A stretch of 6,164 bases of DNA from Bacillota bacterium. GTDB lineage: Bacteria; Bacillota; Clostridia; Christensenellales; CAG-138. The stretch is from contig JAEZGQ010000015.1 of the NCBI GenBank assembly GCA_023416895.1, positions 1 to 6,164 of the forward strand. The letters are read 5' to 3'. Positions 1 through 5,161 of the stretch are shown piece by piece; position 1 is the first letter of the stretch, and each line of letters opens with the position of its first letter. The notes below the pieces were generated by a model that made no database searches, was not told where the DNA came from, and saw nothing but the letters and a program-made list of their open reading frames with translations. Made by a program: the position numbers and the translations under genes.

Positions 1-449
1 CCATCCACAAGATACTGCTTGAAAAGACCGAACTTATAACGAAGCCCATAACCTTCAAGCGGGATATCGCAGGTGGCAGCACTGTCGAGATAACAAGCCG
101 CAAGCCGCCCCAGGCCGCCGTTGCCGAGCGCGTCATCTTCAATGTCCTCCATTGCGTAAAGGTCGGCACCGCGCGCACGCAAAAGCTCGCGCACTTCATC
201 GATGATACCCAAACAATAGAGGTTGTTGAACACCATCCGTCCCATTAAATATTCGGCGGAAAAGTAGTACGCGCGCCGCACACGCTCATGCGCACGCCTG
301 CTTTCCCGCCAATCGTTTGCGATTTCAAGCATGACGGCCTCTCCAAGCGCATTGTGGAGCTGTACCGTGCTTGCCTCATGCAGCTCGATCTGATAACGGC
401 TTTTGAGTTCTTCTTCCATACGCCGCATAATGGCATTGCTGTTGACCAT
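1..449 (-). CDS. glgP: Glycogen/maltodextrin phosphorylase, N-terminal part (3' end outside window)
   Basis: The reverse strand from the ATG at 449 encodes 149 complete codons and runs off the left edge. The family removes glucose from the non-reducing end of alpha-1,4-glucans by phosphorolysis, giving glucose-1-phosphate in the cytoplasm, with PLP bound to a C-terminal lysine that lies outside this window. Recognition rests on hallmark N-terminal blocks of GT35 phosphorylases: YYFSAEYLMGR at about residues 61-71, DDALGNGGLGRLAACYLDS at about 105-123, and GYGLRYKFGLFKQ at about 133-145. Family members are usually about 750-850 residues, so less than a fifth is visible. The start is supported by GGAGA seven nucleotides upstream; the next Met codons (residues 8 and 11) lack such a site. 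The gene diverges from a MarR-family regulator, and its candidate promoter overlaps a palindrome. Glycogen versus maltodextrin preference (GlgP or MalP) cannot be told from this part. Confidence 0.95.
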   Translation of the reverse strand, partial: MVNSNAIMRRMEEELKSRYQIELHEASTVQLHNALGEAVMLEIANDWRESRRAHERVRRAYYFSAEYLMGRMVFNNLYCLGIIDEVRELLRARGADLYAMEDIEDDALGNGGLGRLAACYLDSAATCDIPLEGYGLRYKFGLFKQYLVD

Positions 450-456
450 GTAACAA

Positions 457-461
457 TCTCC
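457..461 (-). promoter_or_regulatory. Ribosome binding site of glgP
   Basis: GGAGA on the minus strand lies seven nucleotides upstream of the ATG at 449, which fixes the glgP start. Confidence 0.8.
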
Positions 462-573
462 GTTCCTTTTAAAAGCTTCAAATAAGCTGTTGTTTTACCG
501 CAGTTTTGCACATGTGCGCTTGGCCGCAAGCCAATTTAACATGTACACGGTTAAGCGAATAGACGCTTGCGGT

Positions 574-596
574 CATTTTACCATATCGGCAAAATG
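574..596. promoter_or_regulatory. Imperfect palindrome over the glgP promoter (candidate operator)
   Basis: A 23-bp interrupted palindrome starts with CATTTT, ends with AAAATG, and has an inner CC/GG pair; 8 of 10 symmetric positions before the last central pair match. Its 19-bp core (576-594) reads TTTTAC-N7-GCAAAA. This differs by one base from the core of the perfect palindrome in front of marR (TTTTGC-N7-GCAAAA, same spacing). It covers the glgP -10 and most of the spacer, where a bound dimer would block polymerase. The function is inferred. Confidence 0.5.
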
Positions 597-603
597 CGCG
601 CAA
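575..603 (-). promoter_or_regulatory. Candidate glgP promoter
   Basis: Read on the minus strand, TTGCGC (598-603) and TAAAAT (575-580) are separated by exactly 17 bp. The -10 matches consensus at 5 of 6 positions and the -35 at 3 of 6. This predicts a start near 568 and a leader of about 120 nt. The same TTGCGC-17 bp spacing appears in front of the MFS gene. A palindrome occupies the -10 and spacer, so the promoter may be repressible. It was identified by eye only. Confidence 0.5.
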
Positions 604-619
604 ATCCGTTTTTCGACGC

Positions 620-646
620 GCGGTTTTGCGCTCGACGCAAAACCGC
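620..646. promoter_or_regulatory. Perfect inverted repeat over the marR -35 (candidate MarR operator)
   Basis: Two perfect 11-bp arms, GCGGTTTTGCG (620-630) and CGCAAAACCGC (636-646), flank a 5-bp centre. The repeat spans the predicted -35 of marR (632-637). It lies upstream of the predicted transcription starts of both divergent genes, so it should not be transcribed from either. That argues for a protein-binding site and against a terminator. MarR-family dimers commonly bind such palindromes and autoregulate. The core is shared with the palindrome at 574-596, 48 bp away centre to centre. Confidence 0.6.
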
Positions 647-660
647 CCATATGATATAGT
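632..660 (+). promoter_or_regulatory. Candidate marR promoter
   Basis: TCGACG (632-637, 4 of 6 to TTGACA) and TATAGT (655-660, 5 of 6 to TATAAT) are separated by 17 bp. The predicted start is near 667, giving a leader of about 70 nt. The -35 lies inside the perfect inverted repeat at 620-646, as expected for autorepression. Confidence 0.55.
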
Positions 661-722
661 ATTCACAAAACATACGCATATTTAAGCCTTGTTCTTTGCA
701 TGAGCTTACAAACAAACGGTTC

Positions 723-727
723 GGAGG
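723..727 (+). promoter_or_regulatory. Ribosome binding site of the MarR-family gene
   Basis: GGAGG lies nine nucleotides before the ATG at 737 and selects this start over any other in the region. Confidence 0.85.
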
Positions 728-736
728 CATTCGCTT

Positions 737-1189
737 ATGAGCGAAAAGTCAAGCGCGCTCGATTTTTCAAGGGCATTTCAAGCGCTCGAGCACACCTATT
801 CCATCTGCATGCAGCGCACACTGAGCAAGTATGGGCTGTATCCCGGCCAACCTCAGCTTTTGTTCGCCATAAGAAGCCTTAACCGCCCTACGCAAAACGA
901 GCTTGCCACGGTTTTGTGCATAAGCAAGGCATCGGTCGGCGTTTCCCTTCGGCGGCTTGAAAGCGCGGGGTTTCTTAAACGCGTGCGTGACAAGGAGGAT
1001 TCGCGCTGTATTCGCATCCTTCTCACCAAAAAGGGCGAGGAGTACGCGCGTTGGTGCGACATCGATTTTGAGATGATCTTCACCACCATGCTTGAGGGGC
1101 TTACGTTTGAGCAGCGGGAAAACACGCTGCAGCAGATCAAACGCATGGAGAAAAACCTCGACGAGCTTAGGACGCGGCTTGAAAAATAG
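737..1189 (+). CDS. MarR-family winged helix-turn-helix transcriptional regulator
   Basis: This 150-residue protein has the usual size of MarR regulators, which are cytoplasmic homodimers that bind palindromic operators and usually release DNA on binding a small ligand or after oxidation. Helices at about residues 8-32 would form part of the dimer interface. The winged HTH follows at about 50-100: QNELATVL then SKASVGVSLRRLESAGFL (helix 2, recognition helix), then the wing with the family signature RDKEDSRCIRILLTKKG (about 84-100), including the conserved D-x-R and LT-x-x-G. A C-terminal helical pair (about 103-150) completes the dimerisation domain. Cysteines are at 24, 61, 91 and 107; a redox role is possible but not shown. 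The gene stands alone between a divergent glgP and a strong downstream hairpin. Its promoter overlaps a perfect palindrome, suggesting autorepression. The ligand is unknown. Confidence 0.93.
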   Translation: MSEKSSALDFSRAFQALEHTYSICMQRTLSKYGLYPGQPQLLFAIRSLNRPTQNELATVLCISKASVGVSLRRLESAGFLKRVRDKEDSRCIRILLTKKGEEYARWCDIDFEMIFTTMLEGLTFEQRENTLQQIKRMEKNLDELRTRLEK

Positions 1190-1218
1190 CGCATTCCCAG
1201 TTTGACTTTTTTGAATTT

Positions 1219-1253
1219 AATAGGCCGGTTGGAAATTGTCCAACCGGCCTATT
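1219..1253. terminator. Strong hairpin between convergent genes, likely bidirectional terminator
   Basis: A perfect 15-bp stem (1219-1233 with 1239-1253) with a 5-nt loop lies between the marR stop (1189) and the convergent asparaginase stop (1280). The stem holds a GGCCGGTTGG block. On the plus strand it is followed by a moderately T-rich stretch (TATTTGTATATTTG). On the minus strand the tail is poorer in T, so termination is better supported for marR than for the asparaginase operon. Placement suggests it serves both. Confidence 0.75.
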
Positions 1254-1279
1254 TGTATATTTGCTACGTTTTGCTTCTT

Positions 1280-2275
1280 CTACTCGCCCGCTACCACGCC
1301 AAGCTCGCCGCACAAATCGGTTTGCATTTTGGCGCGTATCTCCGAAAGATCTTTCGTATGGCCGAGCGCATACATAAGCTTTGTAACGGCTGCCTCGGTC
1401 GTCATATCCGCAGCGGAGATTACGCCCGCCTCGCGCAGGGTATGGCTAACCTCGTAAATATCCGGCGTGCTGGCCTCGTAAAGGCATTGTGAGGTGAGAA
1501 CCACCGGTATGCCGCCTTTTACAAGCTTTTTGATGCTTTCCGCATGGTCGCGGCGGAAGTTGTGCACGCCCCCAAGGCCAAACGCCTCCACGACAACGCC
1601 TTTTATGTCGCAGCTCAAAAGCATTTCCAAAATGGCGGGGCTCGTACCCGGAATCAGTTTGATGAGCGCAACGCGCTCGTCGATGGCGTCGAAAAATTGA
1701 AATTCCCCGTTGGGCCGGTGCGGAAAGAGCTCCACATACGCATCGTTGGCAACGGTGCCGATGTAGGGATAGTTGATGGATTCAAATGCGTTTTTGGAAA
1801 CCGTGCGCGTTTTTACCGCGCGGCACCCCAAAATGAACGAGCCGCCAAAGCATACATAAACCCCGCCCGCCATGCGCCGCGCCGCGATGAGCGCATCTTT
1901 AAGGTTTTTCCTCCCGTCCGAATCCGGCCGGACAATTGGGTACTGCGAGCCGGTCATCACCACGGGTATGGGGATGTTCAAAAGCATAAAGCTGAGCATG
2001 GACGCGGTGTAGGCCATGGTATCCGTTCCATGGGTAACGATTACGCCGTCGTACCCCTGTTCCACGCTTTTTTTAATTTCCTCGGCGATTACACGCCACT
2101 CTTCGGGCTGGATGTTGGAGCTATCCATGCTGAAAAGATCCACACAATCCACGTCAAAAGCAGGCATATCCGCATATTCGAGAAGCTGGCTGCCCGTAAG
2201 CCCGGGCATCAACCCGTTTTCCCCAGGCAAACAAGCAATGGTGCCGCCCGTTGACACAAGCTTGAGCTTTGGCAT
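1280..2275 (-). CDS. ansA: L-asparaginase, type I (cytosolic, AnsA-like)
   Basis: This 331-residue enzyme hydrolyses L-asparagine to aspartate and ammonia. Motifs of the bacterial asparaginase family are all present: STGGTIA at residues 8-14 (Thr12 is the predicted nucleophile), MDSSNIQPEEW at 50-60 (Ser52 for substrate binding), THGTDTMAYT at 81-90 (Thr84 and Asp85), and the catalytic lysine in AVKTRT (Lys155). The SSN and HGTDTMAYTASMLSFML blocks resemble E. coli AnsA (338 residues) more than the periplasmic AnsB, and no signal peptide is visible, so a cytosolic enzyme is expected. The frame stays open for 49 codons further upstream, but that extension lies inside the preceding lyase gene. 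The ATG at 2275 has AGGCGG eight nucleotides upstream and starts directly at the conserved first strand. The gene begins 22 nt after the lyase stop, so the two are probably cotranscribed. Confidence 0.93.
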   Translation of the reverse strand: MPKLKLVSTGGTIACLPGENGLMPGLTGSQLLEYADMPAFDVDCVDLFSMDSSNIQPEEWRVIAEEIKKSVEQGYDGVIVTHGTDTMAYTASMLSFMLLNIPIPVVMTGSQYPIVRPDSDGRKNLKDALIAARRMAGGVYVCFGGSFILGCRAVKTRTVSKNAFESINYPYIGTVANDAYVELFPHRPNGEFQFFDAIDERVALIKLIPGTSPAILEMLLSCDIKGVVVEAFGLGGVHNFRRDHAESIKKLVKGGIPVVLTSQCLYEASTPDIYEVSHTLREAGVISAADMTTEAAVTKLMYALGHTKDLSEIRAKMQTDLCGELGVVAGE

Positions 2276-2283
2276 AACGCGTT

Positions 2284-2289
2284 CCGCCT
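2284..2289 (-). promoter_or_regulatory. Ribosome binding site of the asparaginase gene
   Basis: AGGCGG on the minus strand lies eight nucleotides before the ATG at 2275, inside the 22-nt gap after the lyase gene. It decides between this start and the longer frame that would begin at 2422 within the lyase. Confidence 0.65.
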
Positions 2290-2297
2290 TTCCTTCT

Positions 2298-3473
2298 TTA
2301 AGAAATCCTGCCCTGTAAGGCTTGTTCCATGCGCAAAAGCGCGCGTTCAAGCTCAACTTGCGGCAGCGCAAGGTTGATGCGCTCAAACCCGCTTCCGCCC
2401 GTGCCGAAAATATAGCCCTCATCGAGCGCCAAAAACGCTTTTTCCAGCATCAGCTTTTCAAGCGCCTCGTCGGAAAGCGCAAGGCTTCGCATATCGACCC
2501 ATGCGAGGTAGGTACCCTGCGCCTCAATCAGCTTGAGCATGGGCAAACGTTCCTTCAAAAAAGCGTCAAGCAGGTCGAAATTATGTTCCACCTTGCACGA
2601 AAATTCCGAAAGCCACGCTTCGCCTTCGTTGTATGCGGCGATCGTTGCGGCGCGGGCAAAGTATGGAATGATTTCGGACGATTCGCGCATGGCCACCTTT
2701 TGAAACGCTTCCTGCCTCTTCTTATCGGCGATGAATATGTTCGAGCAGGAAAGCCCCGCGAGGTTGAAGGTTTTGCTGACGGCAGTGCATACCGCGCAGT
2801 GTTCGGCCATGCCGTCGATCGTGGCGAACACGGTATGTTTTCCTCCGTGATGCACAATGTCTGCATGGATTTCGTCTGCGATCACAAACACACCGTATTT
2901 CACGCAAATCTCGCCAAGGCGCGCAAGCTCCTGCGCCGTCCACACCCGCCCTACGGGGTTGTGCGGGCTGCAAAGGATGAGAAGCTTGGGCGCTTTTTCT
3001 TTGCACAGCGTTTCGAGCCCCGAAAAATCCATTTCGTAGTGCCCGTCTTTTAACACAAGCGGGTTTTCAAGAAGGGTACGCCCGTTGTTGCGTACGGCAA
3101 AGCGAAACGGCGGATATACGGGAGGCTGGATCACAACCCCGTCACCCTCTGCGGTAAACGCGCGCACCGCCATACCGAGTGCCGTTACCACGCCCGCGGT
3201 GTTGAACATGCTTTCCTGTTCGGGCGAATAGCCGTGGCGCCGCTCCATCCACGCGCGCACGGCAGAAAAATATGCATCGTCCGCGTAGGTGTAGCCGTAA
3301 ACGCCATGCTCGGCGGCTTTCATAACGGCAGCCTGCACCGCCGGTGCGGTTTTAAATTCCATATCCGCAATGGTAAGCGGAATGAAGCCCGCGCTTTTTA
3401 CGGGCTCCGGCGCCATATCGTGCTTGATGGCGCCCGTTTTTGCGCGGTCGACAATGCTTTCGAAATCGTACAT
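2298..3473 (-). CDS. patB: PLP-dependent C-S beta-lyase, MalY/PatB family (cystathionine beta-lyase-like aminotransferase fold)
   Basis: This 391-residue protein matches the length of E. coli MalY (390) and B. subtilis PatB (387). Family members are cytosolic fold-type I PLP enzymes that cleave cystathionine or cysteine S-conjugates to a thiol or sulfide, pyruvate and ammonia. Visible features: N-terminal MYDFESIVDR and PLTIADMEF (about 32-40), PPVYPPF with Tyr120 as a likely ring-stacking residue, SPHNPVGRVW (169-178, Asn172), IADEIHADIV (198-207, Asp200 to the pyridine nitrogen), AVSKTFNLAG (231-240, PLP lysine Lys234), and FERINLA with the carboxylate-binding Arg365. The frame extends 30 codons upstream, but the ATG at 3473 has GAGG six nucleotides before it and matches the family N-terminus. 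The upstream ATG overlaps the -10 element. It is the first gene of an operon with the asparaginase. Some relatives are annotated only as class I/II aminotransferases; the substrate is not proven. E. coli MalY also represses MalT, which cannot be inferred here. Confidence 0.92.
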   Translation of the reverse strand: MYDFESIVDRAKTGAIKHDMAPEPVKSAGFIPLTIADMEFKTAPAVQAAVMKAAEHGVYGYTYADDAYFSAVRAWMERRHGYSPEQESMFNTAGVVTALGMAVRAFTAEGDGVVIQPPVYPPFRFAVRNNGRTLLENPLVLKDGHYEMDFSGLETLCKEKAPKLLILCSPHNPVGRVWTAQELARLGEICVKYGVFVIADEIHADIVHHGGKHTVFATIDGMAEHCAVCTAVSKTFNLAGLSCSNIFIADKKRQEAFQKVAMRESSEIIPYFARAATIAAYNEGEAWLSEFSCKVEHNFDLLDAFLKERLPMLKLIEAQGTYLAWVDMRSLALSDEALEKLMLEKAFLALDEGYIFGTGGSGFERINLALPQVELERALLRMEQALQGRIS

Positions 3474-3479
3474 AAACTG

Positions 3480-3483
3480 CCTC
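3480..3483 (-). promoter_or_regulatory. Ribosome binding site of the C-S lyase gene
   Basis: GAGG on the minus strand lies six nucleotides before the ATG at 3473, supporting the short start over the in-frame ATG at 3563. Confidence 0.65.
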
Positions 3484-3538
3484 GCTGTAGGAAGGATGAA
3501 AAGAAAATACGATTGAACGGGAATGTTCGGGAAAAACC

Positions 3539-3558
3539 GCTGTTTGTGCGGATACAGC
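3539..3558 (-). other. Small inverted repeat at the start of the lyase operon leader
   Basis: On the minus strand GCTGT and ACAGC (arms 3554-3558 and 3539-3543) flank a 10-nt loop and are followed directly by GGTTTTT. It lies at the predicted 5' end of the transcript. The stem is only 5 bp, so it is a weak structure; an attenuator role is conceivable but poorly supported. No T-box, SAM or other known riboswitch was recognised in this leader. Confidence 0.25.
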
Positions 3559-3561
3559 TTC

Positions 3562-3590
3562 ATTATAGTACAATTCCAACCCCGTTAAAA
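3562..3590 (-). promoter_or_regulatory. Candidate promoter of the lyase-asparaginase operon
   Basis: A perfect TATAAT on the minus strand (3562-3567) is preceded, 17 bp upstream, by a weak TTTTAA (3585-3590, 3 of 6 to consensus). The predicted start near 3555 gives a leader of about 80 nt. The weak -35 means the promoter may depend on an activator, or the -10 match may be partly chance. Confidence 0.45.
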
Positions 3591-3678
3591 GTATATAATC
3601 CCCTCGTTTCAAAGGGCGCAGTTCCGAAACAAATCGATCCAACGCGGCAAAATTAACCTTAAAACACGGGAGGTGTTC
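3568..3678. other. Central part of the 296-bp divergent intergenic region, no gene seen
   Basis: Between the two candidate divergent promoters lie about 110 bp without a credible gene. The stretch contains a second TATAAT on the plus strand at 3594-3599 with no recognisable -35, and an isolated GGGAGG at 3668-3673 that looks like a ribosome binding site but leads only to a stop after a few codons. It may hold regulator sites; no strong palindrome was found. Confidence 0.4.
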
Positions 3679-3707
3679 TTGCGCCTGGGATATGTGTGAT
3701 TTATAAT
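3679..3707 (+). promoter_or_regulatory. Candidate promoter of the MFS transporter gene
   Basis: TTGCGC (3679-3684) and a perfect TATAAT (3702-3707) are separated by 17 bp, predicting a start near 3714 and a leader of about 55 nt. The -35 hexamer is the same as that proposed for glgP. Confidence 0.65.
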
Positions 3708-3759
3708 ATAAAAAGAAATTTGAACGGCACATCCTTTTCGCCCATCGCAACAAAACTTT

Positions 3760-3764
3760 GGAGG
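3760..3764 (+). promoter_or_regulatory. Ribosome binding site of the MFS transporter gene
   Basis: GGAGG lies five nucleotides before the ATG at 3770. An in-frame TTG at 3758 overlaps this site and is therefore not a likely start. Confidence 0.85.
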
Positions 3765-3769
3765 TAAGC

Positions 3770-5065
3770 ATGAAGCTCAATTACAAGCGCACGCTGCTCG
3801 TTGGACTTGCGTTTTTCTCCATCTGCGCATTTTGGCAGATGTATGACGCGGTCGTACCCTTGATTCTTCGCGATACGTTTCACCTTGGTGATACGCTCGC
3901 GGGCTTTATCATGTCCATCGACAACATCTTAGCCATTTTCATGCTGCCGCTTTTCGGATCGTTCTCTGACAAGGCGGGCAGGCGTATGCCGTTTATCATC
4001 ATCGGCACGGCCGCCGCAGTAATTTTCACGGTGCTTCTGCCGGTCACTGTGGCAGAAAGCTCGCTTTTGATGTTCTTTTTGTGCCTCGGCATGATGCTCA
4101 TCTCCATGGGCACCTACCGTTCTCCCGCCGTGGCGCTGATGCCCGACGTAACGCCCAAGCCTCTTCGCAGTAAGGCGAATGCCATCATCAATCTCATGGG
4201 CACGCTCGGCGGCGTTTATACGTTGATCGCCGTGAAGCTCCTCGTCAAAAAAACCACCGACGGTACGCCGCCCGACTATGAAGCGCTGTTTATCTCGGTC
4301 TCGGGGCTGATGGTCGTAGCGGTGATTTTCCTCGTTCTTACCATCAACGAGAAAAAGTACGTGCAACAAATGCGCGATATCAACTACGGCGTAGACCCAG
4401 CTGACGAGCCGCAAGAAAACCCCGATGCAGCCAATCAGAAGCTGCCGCCCGATATGCTTAAGAGCCTGCTTTTGATTTTGTTCTCCATCCTCTTTTGGTT
4501 CATGGGCTACAACGCCGTAACCACGGCATTTACAAAGTACGCCACGCAGGTGTGGCAGCAGGACGTTGGCCAGGCATCTACCTGTTTGATGATCGCCACA
4601 GTCGGCGCGGTCGTTTCCTACCTGCCTATCGGCTTCCTCGCGAGCAGGTTTGGGCGCAAGAAGATCATTCTCGCGGGCGTCGTACTTTTGGCGGCCTGTT
4701 TCGCCCTCGGTGCGATTGTGGCCGAAAAATTCAGCCCCGCGCTTTACTTCATGTTCGCGCTTGTTGGCGCCGCATGGGCGGCCATCAACGTAAACAGCTA
4801 CCCGATGGTAGTGGAAATCAGCCGGAGCGGCAACATCGGCAAATATACGGGGTACTACTACCTTTTCTCCATGGCCGCACAGATTGTTACCCCCACGGTT
4901 TCGGGCTATCTTCTCGAACACGTTGGATACCATACCTTGTTCCCCTACGCCGCCGTAATGGTAGCACTTTCGTTTTTCACCATGCTTCTCACCCGCCACG
5001 GCGACAGCAAGCCCATTCAAGCCAAGAGCAAGCTTGAGGCGTTTGACACGCCCGACGGCGACTGA
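3770..5065 (+). CDS. Major facilitator superfamily transporter, SLC45/GPH-like (probable sugar transporter)
   Basis: This 431-residue integral membrane protein has twelve predicted helices at about residues 8-30, 42-64, 73-95, 98-118, 135-160, 173-192, 230-255, 268-291, 297-317, 323-345, 358-382 and 388-408. A charged cytoplasmic loop (about 193-229) joins the two six-helix halves. MFS motif A is visible after helix 2 (GSFSDKAGRRMPF, about 63-75) and repeats in the second half (GFLASRFGRKK, about 288-298). The block YRSPAVALMPDVTPKPLRSKANAI (about 116-139) resembles the pattern in SLC45 and GPH-type proton- or sodium-coupled sugar carriers, so disaccharide or oligosaccharide uptake is the best guess; the substrate is not proven. 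The ATG at 3770 is chosen for its GGAGG. The gene diverges from the lyase operon, has its own promoter, and ends at an intrinsic terminator, so it appears monocistronic. A drug or metabolite exporter is less likely but not excluded. Confidence 0.9.
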   Translation: MKLNYKRTLLVGLAFFSICAFWQMYDAVVPLILRDTFHLGDTLAGFIMSIDNILAIFMLPLFGSFSDKAGRRMPFIIIGTAAAVIFTVLLPVTVAESSLLMFFLCLGMMLISMGTYRSPAVALMPDVTPKPLRSKANAIINLMGTLGGVYTLIAVKLLVKKTTDGTPPDYEALFISVSGLMVVAVIFLVLTINEKKYVQQMRDINYGVDPADEPQENPDAANQKLPPDMLKSLLLILFSILFWFMGYNAVTTAFTKYATQVWQQDVGQASTCLMIATVGAVVSYLPIGFLASRFGRKKIILAGVVLLAACFALGAIVAEKFSPALYFMFALVGAAWAAINVNSYPMVVEISRSGNIGKYTGYYYLFSMAAQIVTPTVSGYLLEHVGYHTLFPYAAVMVALSFFTMLLTRHGDSKPIQAKSKLEAFDTPDGD

Positions 5066-5078
5066 GTCCGTTTTCTTC

Positions 5079-5112
5079 AAAAGAGCCGTGCGCGGACACG
5101 GCTCTTTTGTTT
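5079..5112 (+). terminator. Intrinsic terminator of the MFS transporter gene
   Basis: A perfect 12-bp stem (5079-5090 with 5097-5108) has a GAGCCGTG core, a 6-nt loop and a T-rich 3' side continuing into GTTT. It begins 13 nt after the transporter stop codon. Confidence 0.88.
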
Positions 5113-5161
5113 CATTCGCACAAGTGCCTCAAGCAAAACATGATCGGAGCCTGACTTTTTT

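Noticed and set aside
553..568. A small hairpin, AAGCG and CGCTT with a 6-nt loop, at the predicted start of the glgP leader
   Set aside because: With five base pairs it is too short to separate from chance, and no regulatory context supports it.
620..646. The 11-bp inverted repeat as an intrinsic terminator or leader RNA hairpin
   Set aside because: It lies upstream of the predicted transcription starts of both flanking genes, has no following T run on either strand, and overlaps a -35 element, so an operator fits better.
2276..2422. A 49-residue N-terminal extension of the asparaginase
   Set aside because: It would lie almost entirely inside the lyase coding region. The ATG at 2275 has its own ribosome binding site and begins at the conserved asparaginase first strand.
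1544..3053. Plus-strand open frames of 236 and 243 codons opposite the asparaginase and lyase genes (1544-2254 and 2322-3053)
   Set aside because: Both lie antisense to enzymes with intact catalytic motifs. They lack family resemblance and arise from codon use that avoids stops in the complementary frame.
3594..3599. A second plus-strand TATAAT as a promoter
   Set aside because: No -35-like hexamer was found at 16-18 bp upstream; AT-rich sequence alone could explain it.
3668..3699. A possible leader peptide with GGGAGG followed by TTG or GTG and a stop after a few codons
   Set aside because: It lies upstream of the predicted transporter transcription start and overlaps its -35 hexamer, so it would not be on that transcript. 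The amino-acid content suggests no attenuation.
3352..3780. A 142-codon minus-strand frame across the lyase leader and N-terminus
   Set aside because: It overlaps the transporter start, both divergent promoters and the lyase gene in another frame, and shows no recognisable domain.
3929..5080. A 383-codon minus-strand open frame opposite the MFS transporter gene
   Set aside because: It is antisense to a gene with clear MFS motifs. The translation is highly charged and rich in His, Arg and Gly with no recognisable domain, as expected from the complement of a hydrophobic protein. It has no support as a gene.
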